From NCBI RefSeq assembly GCF_041260155.1, contig NC_091928.1, positions 37,579,888 through 37,643,887 of the forward strand: a stretch of 64,000 nucleotides of DNA, written 5' to 3'. Position 1 is the stretch's first letter, and every line of letters begins with the position of its first letter. Positions 1 to 13,318 of this stretch are shown one piece after another. Made by a program: the position numbers and the translations under genes. This stretch comes from Ptychodera flava. Lineage: Eukaryota; Hemichordata; Enteropneusta; Ptychoderidae. The notes under the pieces are model-generated. The model did not search any database. It saw nothing but the letters and a program-made list of their open reading frames with translations, and was not told where the DNA came from.

Positions 1-490
1 GGCAAGGATATTGTCTGAGTTGCTGACTGCTGACACTGCTTGCTAGTGGTAGTTTTGCGTGTTTTACTGGGAAAAGAGACTCCATGCAGTTCCAAAACTC
101 GTTCTCGTAATCTGTTGGATTACGGGTATACTGCGTGTTTTGCTCGCGACGCGTGTTTCACGTTTTTCTGTCAAAGAAGCGATGATTTATGGCATGGCCA
201 CATTTCACTTTAACCGTCAATTCAACAAACAACACAAATAATGTTGACTGAGTAGATGATTCTGAGACTGATAAAATGTTGGCTGACTATCATGATGAAG
301 TCTGCAAACGTTGCATAACATTTCCTTGCAAAGTTTGTCTTGATAGACGGTCAAAGTACAATTCTCTTACACAGCTTCAGAATAGTCAAAAGGTACGCAA
401 TGATTAACGTTTATACAGTCTTATTTTGCAGTTTTGTTTGATAAATATCAATAATTATTGAGTTATCAGCAGTCATCGTAAGTGCTTGAT
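1..490. other. Intergenic sequence, no gene recognised
   Basis: No conserved protein, RNA gene or clear repeat is visible here. A short open frame near 59-241 encodes a hydrophobic peptide, but it has no recognisable family, no splice context and no support as a gene. The stretch ends at the inverted-repeat element that starts at 491. Confidence 0.5.
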
Positions 491-1969
<1,479 letters not shown>

Positions 1970-2330
1970 TAAATTTGTGCTTCTGTTTAAATTAAAATCT
2001 ATGCCACATGTCATGTGCATAAGCAGTCAGTCAATTATTCAGGGGTCAATAACAGGTCAACTTGATCTGTCGTGAAAATACTGCAAAGTTTCTGGTGAAT
2101 GTACTGGGCATACAACACTTTACCTTTAAATCCATGTCGTCTCAGACATTTGCCAACTTGAACAGCGTTCATGTTTTTGTAAAATTTACAAAGATACAGC
2201 AATTGTAAAGGCCTTTCAAATCCTGGTTTACCCTGCTAGATTGTCGCCAGTTATGATGGTTGAAAAAGATGAAACTAACAAAATGAAATTCAAAATCAAA
2301 ACAAAATATAGATATAAATTATCACGCTTT

Positions 2331-5159
2331 AAGGGACTGGACACAAATTACAGGGGGTGGGCCGGTGTTTTTTGGGGGTGGGTCACCATTTTTCGCGCAA
2401 GCATTTTTGAAGGGTCATAAAATTTTGTGTATGCCTATGGGGGAGGGTCACCTTTTTTTATGCATCAAAGCTGAACTTGCATGTGCACGTATTGAAGAAT
2501 ATGGAATACTGAAAAAAGAAAAAATACCTCCTGGCACTTTCATTTTCTGCCATTTCCATTTTCGGCGCGCCCTTCGGGTGCAAGTTTAAGGGTATAATAA
2601 ACAATGTATTGATGATCCAAGCACTCACATTGATTTAAGTTTTCATGGTTTCTACTTATCCAACTCCTCTATTGTGCATAACTGTCCCCTATTATGACTC
2701 TTTCAATAACAATTTGGGAGATCACTTATCTGATATCATTCTCCCATTGGCAATACATTAGGTATTGGTGTCAAATGTTCATGTCGCTGTATGTACATTT
2801 TTTTTTTTTTGAGGACATTGACAGAATACAAACTATTCAGAATAGTGCAAAATGTCATCAATAGCAACTAGAAGCTTCAGGCGGAACAACTTTTGAATAA
2901 CAATTTAGGATCAGATAACTTATGAGTTATTTGTAGTTTCCTCATTGCCTACAATGTATAGTGAATCAACATTTCGGTGAAATTCCAAAATCAAATTTCT
3001 TGCACAACCATGGACTTGAAACCACTCTAGTCTAATCATTAACATTAATACTAATAATTAAGTGTACACAAATGCACAGATTTACTTAGTTTTGTATTGG
3101 AAAAAAAATTCATAGTTTTGTCATAGACTGCTATGCATTGTGAATCGACATTTCAGTGAAATTCCAAAATCAAATTTCTTGCACAACCATAGACTTGAAA
3201 CCACTCTAATCTAATCATTAAAATTAATACTAATAATTAAGTGTACATAAATGCTCAGATTTACCTAGTTTAGTATTGGAAAAAAAAATATTCATAGTTT
3301 CATTTTAGACTGTTATGCATTGTGAATCGACATTTCAGTGAAATTCCAAAATCAAATTTCTTGCACAACCATGGATCTTGAAACCACTCTGGTCTAATCA
3401 TGAACATTAATACTAATAATTAGGTGTACATAAATGCACAAATTTACCTAGTTTTGTATTGGAAAAAATATCCATAGTGTCATCATAGACTGCTATGCAT
3501 AGTGAATCGACATTTCAGTGAAATTCCAAAATCAAATTTCTTGCACAACCATGGACTTGAAACCACTCTGGTCTAATCATTAACATTAATACTAATAATT
3601 AGGTGTACATAAATGCACAGATTTACCTAGTTTTGTATTGGAAAAAAATATCCATAGTGTCATCATAGACTGCCATGCATAGTGAATCGACATTTCAGTG
3701 AAATTCCAAAATCAAATTTATTGCACAACCATAGACTTGAAACCACTCTAGTCTAATCATTTACATTAATACTAATAATTAGGTGTACATAAATGCACAG
3801 ATTTACTTAGTTTTGTATTGGAAAAAAATATTCATAGTTTTGTCATAGACTCTTATGAATGTGAATCGACATTTCAGTGAAATTCCAAAATCAAATCCAT
3901 TACACAACCATGGGCTTGAAATCTCTCTGGTCTAATCATGTACATTAATACTAATAATTAGGTGTACATAAATGCACAAATTTACTTAGTTTTGTATTGG
4001 AAAAAAAATATCCATAGTGTCATCATAGACTGCTATGCATAGTGAATCGACATTTCAGTGAAATTCCAAAATCAAATTTCTTGCACAACCATGGACTTGA
4101 AACCACTCTAGTCTAATCATTAACATTAATACTAATAATTAGGTGTACATAAATGCACAAATTTGCCTAGTTCTGTATTGGAAAAAAAATATCCATAGTG
4201 TCATCATAGACTGCTATGCATAGTGAATCGACATTTCAGTGAAATTCCAAAATCAAATTTCTTGCACAACCATTGACTTGAAACCACCCTTGTCTAATCA
4301 TGAACATTAATACTAATACTTAGGTGTACATAGATGCACAGATTTACTTAGTTTTGTATTGCAAAAAAATTATTCATAGTTTTGTCATAGACTGCCATGT
4401 ATAGTGAAACAACATTTCAGTGATATGCCACTAAAATCAATTTCTTGCACAACCATGGACTTGAAACACTCTAGTCTAATCATGAACATTTCCAATAATC
4501 GAGTGTACATAAATAGACAGATTTGCCAAGTTTTGTATTTTAAAACAATTATTCTTACTTTTGTCATAGACTACAATGTATGATGGATGAATTTTTTATG
4601 CGAAATTCCAAAAACAAAGTTCTTGTACACAGATGCACATGTTACCACCCTCTTCTAATCAAGTACATTATGTCAATTATTCAGGGTCCATATATGCACA
4701 AAAAGTGCATATTATTAATTGTGAAAGAATTTTTTTACAGTTTTGTCATAGACTCCCATGTATAGTAACTCAACATTATCGATGAAATCTAAAAATTACA
4801 AATTGTTTGTACACGCATGCACTTTTTACCTGCCACTTCAAGCAAAGTACATTTACATGAATTATCACACACATATGATTTGAAATTTTTTGGACAAAGC
4901 GTTATATCAGCCACATTTTGCCTTCCTTTTGGAGGGGGATTCAAAAGTATAGCAAGTTAGAAGGGGGGTCTTGAACACATTGCGGGTTTGTTGGGGGGTA
5001 ATGAGTAACAGGGGAGGGTAATTTATTTTCATGCACGGATAAGGGGGAGGGTCACTAATTTTTGTGCATGAACTTTTGAAGGGTCACTATTTTTGACGCA
5101 GCGGTGTTTCGAAAAACTCTGGCCCACCCCCCCCCCTGTAATTTGTGTCCAGTCCCTTA
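2331..5159. mobile_element. 2.8 kb inverted-repeat element carrying a 180-bp satellite
   Basis: The left end AAGGGACTGGACACAAATTA and the right end TAATTTGTGTCCAGTCCCTT are exact inverted copies, both continuing into G/C runs and a GTGGGCC-like block. Inside are a CGGCGCGCCCTTCGGG motif (about 2563), shared with family A, and then a tandem array (2870-4890). The start AGGGACTGG is shared with family A, so the two are probably related. No transposase is seen, so it is non-autonomous. What I infer is that the array amplified inside the element or was captured by it. Confidence 0.8.
2870..4890. repeat. Tandem satellite, period about 180 bp, about 11 units
   Basis: The block GTGAATCGACATTTCAGTGA recurs at about 2961, 3140, 3322, 3502, 3682, 3861, 4042, 4223, 4404 and more weakly at 4581 and 4765, which gives spacings of 177-184 bp. 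Each unit also has a TTGCACAACCAT segment, an ACATTAATACTAATAATTA segment and a short A-run. The central units are nearly identical while those from 4400 onward are clearly diverged, the usual pattern of homogenisation within an array. No coding potential is seen. Confidence 0.93.
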
Positions 5160-7249
5160 CCAGTATCCAACCATAAAGTCACAGTTCCTCCAGGAGTGAT
5201 AAAGTATAATGTAATTTGGATGGGTATCATGACAGGGTTTACTCACACCTAACAGGAAAGAAAGTGCTTGGAATGGAGGACACGCGAGATGCCTAGGACG
5301 ATAGCGCCAGCTAGGTGTCCCCTTTCTTGCGTGGTTGAGGAATTGATGCGTGTAATAGTGTAGTCTCGTACAATTTTAAAGGTGTTTCAATTTTATGTTA
5401 ATCACTGTTAGAAAATGACATGTCACTCAGGAGGCGAAGAGCACGAAAAGAGGTGTCCTCGCTCTCGCGTCTAATTTTTTTAGAAATCAATGTGGGCTAC
5501 GCTACAACCTGAGAGGTGGTTCAATTTATTTTGCACTGGGTAAAACTGTTTGCAAATGACATTGGACACTTATTACATTTTTGCAATATCAGTGTTTTAG
5601 CCACACTATTCGGCAATCAAACAATGATAATACCTTTTCTACCTGGTAAAAAAAAACAGTTCTCAGTTGGCATGAGTTTGCAGATCAAAGAATATCCAGG
5701 AATGGAAAATTGGCGATTTTGTTGTGTCATTTGCAAAATCTTACATTTCCGACCAACAGTCAGAGTCAGTATTTTTATTAACCTATTTATTGTTTGCTTG
5801 CAAATTTGAGATTTTCCAGCCAGAAAACTGACGTCAACTGACGTGTAATTTCTCCGCCTGATGAAAAGTTTGATAGTACAACATGCTTGTCAAAATGTTC
5901 ACTGAACTTAAGTCAATTAACAGCACGTTTCTTTGATTATAAAGGATAGGTTTACAACAGTTCAGTTTTGTCCAAGATCATTTGCTCTAAAACTAGTATC
6001 TGCTGAGAGTATTCCTCTATGACTTTCTCTTTATATTCAACATTCATATTAGTAAAATATACTTTATTAGATAATCATTTACATCCATAGAATGCATTTT
6101 ATGAATTTTATTCATATTGGGTATCAAAACTTTGTTTCTGCAATGTTATGTTTATCGAGAGAGTGTCAAAACCTTGTCAAAGAGGACGGAGAAAGTAACC
6201 AAGACAAAGAAAACAAAAATTAAATGTAGAGATTAAACTTACACTTCGATGAAAGATAGGGAAATCTCTGTCGCTAAGATATTTCTGGACTATGACAAAT
6301 TATGTTCTTGCAATAAAAGATACGTTTTTATAATATCGAGGCAGTCCAATGTATTAGATACTTTGTAGAATTAGTTTTTAATGCACATTCTTCCAAATGA
6401 TCAGCACCCTATACAGAATTTAGATTAGATGTTTCTCATGCTTGATCAGGCAGGTAAACCAAATTGTATCAGGAAATATTGAAAATTACTCATTGAGGAA
6501 TGACAGTCAATATAAATTACATATCAAATTGTTCCATGTTTTTTTTTAATAAAATTTTGCAATTTTCTAATCTATTTCCCATTCTTTACTACGATTTGTG
6601 TATCATTTCATGTCTGCATTGACTAAATGCTTCACAACAATTGAATCGCCACCCCTCTTCCTTTCCACATTTTGAGTGTCCCCTTGTAGATTTCAATTGT
6701 TGAGTCACCCTTTCAGATTCTCCCGACACCACGGTCATAAATAATGACGTCGCTCTTACAGACGACGTGTCCCGCCATGGCTAATTAGTTCCATGCACAA
6801 ACAGCAAAACATAAAAAACACCCGCTAAATACACAAATACACTAAACGTAAACATTAAGATATGAACGATGTGTGGAGTTGCTTTCCCTTTATTCTATTA
6901 TGAGGAATGTTTGCTGTCAGAAGACATAATGCAGGGATTTTTGTTCATGGTAACATATGCGCATGTCACACAATCAGATGTTATATTTACAGAACAGATA
7001 TCAGCAAAGGCCATCACAAGATTACATTATTGTATGTTGTTTTCGGATGCTGTCAATGTAATTAGTTCCAGCTTTATGGAAATCGAATACTGGTAGATTT
7101 GCAAAGTTCCTGACAATTTGTGAGTCCTGCCTTAAGCTGGGTAGGAAATCGTCATTGGGATTGAAGGTACGTTGCCAGTTTGATCGCAAATGAATACGAA
7201 GAATGTACATCATATGATAGACAAGTGGTAAACACCTCATTGTCCTGCT
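5160..7249. other. Intergenic sequence, nothing recognised
   Basis: This is AT-rich single-copy-looking DNA between two inverted-repeat elements. Short open frames at 5516-5809 and 6869-7096 lack family resemblance and splice context. No RNA gene was seen. Confidence 0.5.
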
Positions 7250-7497
7250 AAGGGACTGGTCAATTTCTTCGGCCTGGGGGGGCGGTGGATTCATGGGGGG
7301 GGGGGGTTACCCTGTTTTTGACTTTGGTGGCAGGGGGATCACCATGTTTTTGAAATGCCCAATGGGGGGGGGGGGTAGTGTGTTTTTTTAATTTCGACAT
7401 GGCTCATACTTGTGAAATATGCATTGTGCCAGCCACAAATTTCATCATTCAGTTGCATTTTTCGGCGCGCCATTCGGGTGCATAACTTTAATAATAA
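7250..7497. mobile_element. Family A element, left end (second copy)
   Basis: AGGGACTGGTCAATTTCTTC followed by G-runs, the ACCCTGTTTTTGACTTTGGT block and the GGCGCGCCATTCGGGTGC motif matches 491-720 base for base apart from scattered changes. Similarity ends near 7497. The matching right half, in the same orientation, appears at about 11670-12594, so the two parts may be one copy split by about 4.2 kb of later insertions. Confidence 0.75.
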
Positions 7498-7789
7498 CAA
7501 GGCAGTATTGCTGAAGGCAATGAGTACTTGGGCCGAGATAGAGTAATTTTGAGGACTGTACTACTATTCAAATATGGTCTTGAATTTCCTCCTGTCAATT
7601 AGGCATTTGATTAACTGGTTATTAAACGAAGCAATGGCATGACAACGGCAAAATATGTCTAGCAACTTTTGTGGAGTTTGAGGCAGGGGTTCTTTATTTA
7701 TAGTGAAATTGCTTAAACTCCTTAAATATTCAAATTACAGCAAATTTGTTTTGTTCTCGATGGTAGATGTCTAATATTTAGATGGGCAT

Positions 7790-8350
7790 ATTTAGATTTC
7801 TACCCTATAGTTATCCCTATATACCAAAAATCGGACATCCAGCTCTATTGGCTTGCTCAGAATTAGATATGCGCATAATTAATGAGGTAAATTATCTGGT
7901 GTCATATGGTGTCCCATCATACCAAATATGAAGGGTGTAGCACTTGTGGTTACTGAGTTGTGGACAAATATATATATTTGATGTCAAAGGTCATTGAGGT
8001 CACGTGACATTTTGTCAAAATAATTGTATTGCTAAGTTATTCCTATATACCAAAAATCAGACCTCTAGCTCTATTGGCTCGCTCAAAATTAGATATGCGC
8101 ATAATTAATGAGGTACAATATATGGTGTCATAAGGTGTCCTATCATACCAAATATGAAGGGTGTAGCACTTGTGGTTACTGAGTTGTGGACAATAATGTA
8201 TATTTGAGGTCAAAGGTCACCAAGGTCACATGATATTTTGTCAAAATGTCTGAGATATCTGCGTGAACCGATGGACTCACTGATGGACTCACGGACGGAT
8301 ATGACCCAATCTATAAGCCCCCTGGACTTTATCCGTGGGGACAAAAAACT
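7790..8350. repeat. Dispersed repeat: two tandem ~230-bp units plus a conserved tail
   Basis: Two units, each with CCTATATACCAAAAATC, a GATATGCGCATAATTAATGA block and CATACCAAATATGAAGGGTG, start near 7808 and 8037. They are followed by a tail (about 8240-8345) containing GAGATATCTGCGTGAAC, GACGGATATGACC and CCGTGGGGAC. The same tail occurs at 8585-8680, a related hairpin tail at 22745-22820, and an inverted relative at 37290-37450. This is a multi-copy element family; its class is not identified. Confidence 0.7.
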
Positions 8351-8399
8351 GTGTCACTGCATCCTTTAGGCAATATGAATACGATGAGAAACTAAATTT

Positions 8400-8685
8400 T
8401 TATTTTTCTTGGCCTTATACATGAAAGTCTATGGAGAACTGCCTTATACATGGGAGTCTATGGAGGTGTAAACTAAAAAGTCCTCTAACACGGCCAAATT
8501 CGATCACATTGTGAAACAAATCGACGTGCATCTGTATGGGGTTGGGTACTATTCTTGTGCAAAGTTTGAAAGAAATTGACCAGGACATGTCTGAGATATC
8601 TGCGTGAACGGACGGACGGACGGACTGACATGACCAAACCTATAAAACTCCCCCAGGACTTCGTCCGTGGGCACTAAAAACAACG
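8400..8685. repeat. Dispersed repeat, second copy of the tail-bearing family
   Basis: It contains two short units with the CTTATACATG(A/G)(A/G)AGTCTATGGAG phrase, then an AAGTTTGAAAGAAATTGACCAGG stretch shared with the 22.7 kb copy, then GAGATATCTGCGTGAAC, a GACG run and GACTTCGTCCGTGGGCACTAAAAA. It is the same family as 7790-8350. Confidence 0.65.
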
Positions 8686-8891
8686 CAACAGTTATTACAG
8701 CTACACCGGCGGCAGGTTCATATCCAGTCGAGCCCCGTACGGTCTGCCGCCGTCGCTTGAAAACAATCATAAACCTGGCCATATGGGCAACTGTGTGTGA
8801 GCAGCTGGATGCTTGACTTCCCGGAGAAGGCGAGCTGTCACGTTCAAGCTCAGGATTATTTGTCGATCAAATTTCAGTAAATTTACCTTAC

Positions 8892-9748
8892 CAGGGCTCG
8901 AAATTAGCGGTAGTCCCGCGTCCACAGACTACCAACTTTTCCCTGGGGCTACCAAAGTCCATGAAATGGTAGCCCACACGGACTACCAAAGCCTGGGACA
9001 GGAAATTACTTAGTGGGCGACATGATGTTGATCGCTGACGCCACTACACATGCTATACCGACGATCATACAGTCAACCCAGCTGGACACAGAAAGGACAT
9101 GTCGAATTTGTTGCGACAAACTTTCAATAAAATATCATTTATATCTGAACTGATGTACTTGGATAACAGGCTCGAGAAATGATGGCCAATGAAAATTCAT
9201 TTTCATATTTATTTAGTCACAATTTATCAATCACAATTGGACACAAAATTATTCAAACTGCAAAGAAAAAGCTGTCGGGCCATCCACACATTTAGCTTTC
9301 CGGGGGAAATATAGTCAAAATTGCCACGAAAGTATTAGGAACATGACTGTACCAAGTTGTCATCCTGAAATTCATAGCCAATCTATTTTTAGCCATGTTA
9401 TGTTTACACGTGTGAGTGAAAAGTCGTTGTCATTGCGTACATCAAAGCTCTGCGTATGTGTGAATAGGTCGTCAAACTTTGAGGCGTCACCGTCGTCCAC
9501 TACACAATGCTATACCGTTCTCCTAAGGCCATGATCAGCAGGTATTGATGTCAAATGACTAGAAAATTCACTCACTGGATAGAATCATGAAAAATAAATC
9601 GTTCATTGTCTAGATATAAATAAAATATTCTTTACAAAAAAACCTCTTCATTCATGCATGGGCTACCAGACCTTGTCGCTGGGCTACCAACTTCAGAAAA
9701 TGGTAGCCCACTGGGACTACCAGGGTAAAAAGTTAATTTCGAGCCCTG
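8892..9748. mobile_element. Inverted-repeat element with hAT-like ends
   Basis: The ends are CAGGGCTCGAAATTA at 8892 and TAATTTCGAGCCCTG ending at 9748, a perfect 15-bp inverted pair. A subterminal phrase GGTAGCCCA...GACTACC recurs in both halves (about 8925-8995 and 9655-9722). CTTAC flanks both sides and may be a target duplication. The CAGGG start resembles hAT termini, but hAT duplications are normally 8 bp, so the assignment is tentative. The interior (9000-9650) shows no transposase. Confidence 0.7.
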
Positions 9749-9913
9749 CTTACCTAGATGAAATTTGTCTATATGCTGAAATTTCGCCGAAGTTTTACAA
9801 AATTGCATCGATTTTTCAGGTTCAATCCGACATTTTTGAGTTTTGAGTGCAGACAGAAATAAGTTTTGAGCCTTAAAATTGAGGCAACATGGCTGCGACC
9901 CCATGTTGACCCC

Positions 9914-10233
9914 TAGCCCTGCGTACGATGCTATGTGCTACAGCTAACACACAGCATCGTACGCAGGGCTAGCGAGAGAGTTGCCGACATCGACGGTTAT
10001 TTACGAGAAGTGAATAAAAGACTGTCATTTTTGGAAGCGATCGAGTAGTGAGGTAGGCTGGGATACGACTTGGGCCCAAGAACGCTGAATTTCGGCAGTA
10101 ATTTGGCTTTTTACGTCAAGTCCAAAAATGGATTTGAAGTCACCGACCCTACGTACGCGTACGGGTCTTTGCAGGGCTGTGGTGAGCGGGGCGATTAGCT
10201 GTAGCGGAACACACAGCATCGTACGCAGAGCTA
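9914..10233. mobile_element. 320-bp MITE with 9-bp target duplication (MULE-like)
   Basis: GTTGACCCC occurs exactly at 9905-9913 and 10234-10242, on either side of ends TAGCCCTGCGTACGATGCT and, inverted, TAGCTCTGCGTACGATGCT (19 bp, one mismatch). A third, inverted copy of the end sequence at about 9952-9972 turns the left end into a 20-bp-arm hairpin. A 9-bp target duplication is characteristic of Mutator-like elements, so a MULE-derived MITE is the best guess. No transposase is present. Confidence 0.85.
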
Positions 10234-10242
10234 GTTGACCCC

Positions 10243-11669
10243 AAGTGAAAATGTGTTCGCGATCAAATCTTCCTATATTTTTTTCAGAATTTTCGACAAA
10301 ATCATTGCTTCTTACATCTTTTGTAAAATATAAAATATTAATATAAAAATGCGATGTGCCATGTCTCCAGATTTCTAAAATATCGTTCGTTGACCGTTCG
10401 ACGGAATACTCATTTCGCAAACTTGTGACGCAGTTGAAATTCAATACTGACCGCCAAATAATCTTAATGAGACTAATCATTCTAGACATCCTCCAAATTA
10501 TCCAACCATTCGCGTTAGAGTTCAGCTCGCTTAGAGGATCATAACATTCTTCGGCCTTCGTTTAGATCGACCCTAATCTCTCCCATTTAGGAAAATAAAT
10601 ACACAAGCTACCTTGACAAAACTTCGTGCACCATCCAGGACCAAACACACTACAACTCTGTCTTGACGTCATCATCTCCTTACATGGTAATCGGCATACC
10701 GTATTTTTTAGCAAAGGAGACACAGAATTCGTCGGAGTATTCAGTTTCAAAACGTATTACATTGTGTGATGTTGTCAAAAAAGGTAATGTTACTGTAGTG
10801 GTATAAATTACAAAACACAAAAGTTCAAATCAGTTTATTTTGGACTGGCTTTACCCAACATTTCATATTGTTTCTTATGCCAGATTTGACCACGTGCTTA
10901 CTGGCGACCCCTTTACATGCAAATTTTGTGTCAAATGGTGTGTTCTCCTGGAAAAACAAACGTACGATTTCTATATGAAGGAGGCGAAATTTGCCCTCAA
11001 AACTCGAAACCACCCCTTTATGGGGTGTACCTAGCTATTTTGAACGAGCTTCTCGAATCTGCAGCTCTATTTCGAAATGATGGTCTGGTTTTCTCAGCTC
11101 AAGGATAAGTGTTCTCCATCGCTGTGGGCATTACTATTCTCAACTGGGGGTACAGTTTCCAGTCGTAATGTTTTTCATTGTGTCCGGGATATAAAACCTT
11201 TCCTTTTCACAATTTTACTTCGGTTAACACTAGTCCACATCTTGTCAGCGATTAAACATGTTTCAAGTTTAAATGTTAAATTCTGGTCTCGAGCCCTCTT
11301 GTTCGACCAAACTGAAATTACCCCTCCCACTTTGGCTCGTCCAGTGGGTGTAGCAAGGTTCGTGCCATCGCCTAGGAAACGGAGGGTGCATTAATTGTTG
11401 CATTTCGATGCACATTTTGATTATATTCAGAAGATTTTGTGGCAAAAACTCAGATAGAGAAGCATTAATATTCACATCTCACTTATTCAAGACTGGCTGA
11501 GAGCAGCACTTCCATTCAGTTAACATCATTACGCCATTTATTATGCCAAGAAAGATGAAGCCAAGACATTTTGCCCTCCCTGGTCTCAGCCAGGAATGGT
11601 TATACCTTACAGAGTTTTTTCCCACGGAATGAAAACAAATGTACTTGGGCTGAGGCCCAAGTACAATAA
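10243..11669. other. Intergenic sequence, no gene recognised
   Basis: No protein family, splice structure or RNA gene was found. A perfect short hairpin with arms GTACTTGGGC / GCCCAAGTAC and loop TGAG lies at 11641-11664. If the split-element reading is right, this stretch is DNA inserted into a family A element. Confidence 0.45.
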
Positions 11670-11748
11670 GACATTTTTCAGAGCCATGCCCTAGTGCAAA
11701 ACTTTAATATATCAGACATATATATATATTATATATATATATATAATA

Positions 11749-11786
<38 letters not shown>

Positions 11787-12314
11787 CATACTGTATGCTT
11801 AAAATTTTTCGGTGCGCCCTTTGGGCGCATTTCTTTAAAATATCAAACAATATTTTTCAGCATGCCCTTCAGCTACATGACTTTCATATATCAGATATGT
11901 ATATATATTAGAGATATCTGGATGTTTAATATTTTTCGGCGCGCCCTTCGGGCACAGTAAATTAATATATCAGAGATATAATGTCAGATGTATCTTGATG
12001 TCTGTAAATTGAAAGTCTGTTTTGCAAAGTGTAATGAAATCTGCAGTTCATATGAAAAGCATGACAAGTTCCTGATAGTTTTCTGTTTCCTCTATGAGAA
12101 TTTAGTGTTAGAAAGCAACATGCACTAATATTTCACGATCGCATTTTTCTCACAACAGTTCTTGACATCTGCTTTATGCATAAAAAGAGTGGAGTACATT
12201 CACAGCTCATTCAAAATACTGTATTCAAACTTTAGAATTGACACTGTTAAGTTCCTATCTTACAACTGACATGACAACAATTTCATTAAAACACAGTATG
12301 ACATGAATGTTTAA

Positions 12315-12398
<84 letters not shown>

Positions 12399-12594
12399 TG
12401 AATTATTCAAATTATATTCCACCTTTTGTTTTACCTTTGTCGCGCGGGGGGGGGTCACCCTGTTTTCGAAAGGTGGAATAGGAGGGTCAGCCTGTTTTCG
12501 AAATTTGGAATGGGGAGGGGGTCAGCCACTTTTTGACGTCGGCAAAAAATAATCCACCGGCCCCCCTCAGGCCGAAGAAACTAATCAGTCCCTA
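11670..12594. mobile_element. Family A element, right part
   Basis: The GCGCCCTTTGGGCGC-type motifs (11815, 11870, 11940), the region around ATGAAATCTGCAGTTCATATG (matches 1021-1060) and the right terminal block (GACGTCGGCAAAAAATAATC, then CAGTCCCTA) follow the same order as in the 491-1969 copy. Two (AT)n runs lie inside, at 11717-11785 and 12317-12395. The left end is missing locally and is probably the piece at 7250-7497. Confidence 0.75.
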
Positions 12595-12933
12595 AGGGAG
12601 CCGTTATTATTTACGGCCTGGGTGGGTCGAAGGAATGTGAGGGGGTCACTCAAAAAATTAAAAACTTCAAGGGGTTGATCAAAATATGGAGAGGAAGAAA
12701 GTGGGAGGTGACTCAATTTTTTGTGCGAAATAAATTGAAACTCCTCTCAGATTGCACCATTGCACACATCAATATCTCAAAATGTTTGATGCGAGGGGGA
12801 ACACCCTCTCGTGCTCCCCCCTTAGGGTGTTCTAACAGTTTTACTAGTAAAAGACGAATTGAAAATGCCTCCCAGATTGCACCAGACTGCACCATGCGAA
12901 CCCCTCAAGGCCGTATATAATGACGGCTCCCTA
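12595..12933. mobile_element. 340-bp MITE, AGGGAGCCGT ends
   Basis: The left end AGGGAGCCGTTATTATTTAC and the inverted right end AGGGAGCCGTCATTATATAC both continue into GGCC, giving a ~24-bp inverted repeat with two mismatches. The element abuts the right end of the family A element directly. The interior is G-rich with no protein. Confidence 0.8.
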
Positions 12934-13318
12934 ATCATACTTTTACAGATTATGAGTTAATGATGATTACATTGTTGGAACTTCAACAGTGCCAAGACGC
13001 CTCAACGTGAAGTGGAATTTATGGCCCTTCAACTTAGTATTGAATAGCACGAACAATATGTCTACCGGCCTTTTGGTGGAATGTTGCTTGTTGGTTTCTG
13101 GGCGCGTTTCTGCGCTGTTTTGGGATTACATTTTGCTTCTGCAGTACGTACTGTGCTCGTTTCAGGTGGTTTACTTCTATAAATAGGTGGTTAATGCTGG
13201 TTTTAAGCCACTTTACTTGGTTTGAATATGGTTTGATTTCCAGGTTGTGTGCTTGGTTTCAGAGTCTACATTTTGTTTTGTTTGATACCTGTCAATAGTA
13301 AAGTTCAGTTCTTGAAGT

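Noticed and set aside
59-241. Hydrophobic 60-codon open frame at the left edge
   Set aside because: Too short and without recognisable similarity or splice context to support a gene.
2870-4890. CRISPR-like array
   Set aside because: The whole ~180-bp unit is conserved without distinct spacers, in a eukaryotic context; it is a satellite.
10025-10489. 154-codon minus-strand open frame
   Set aside because: It runs through the MULE-like MITE and its right flank, including the target duplication, so it is fortuitous.
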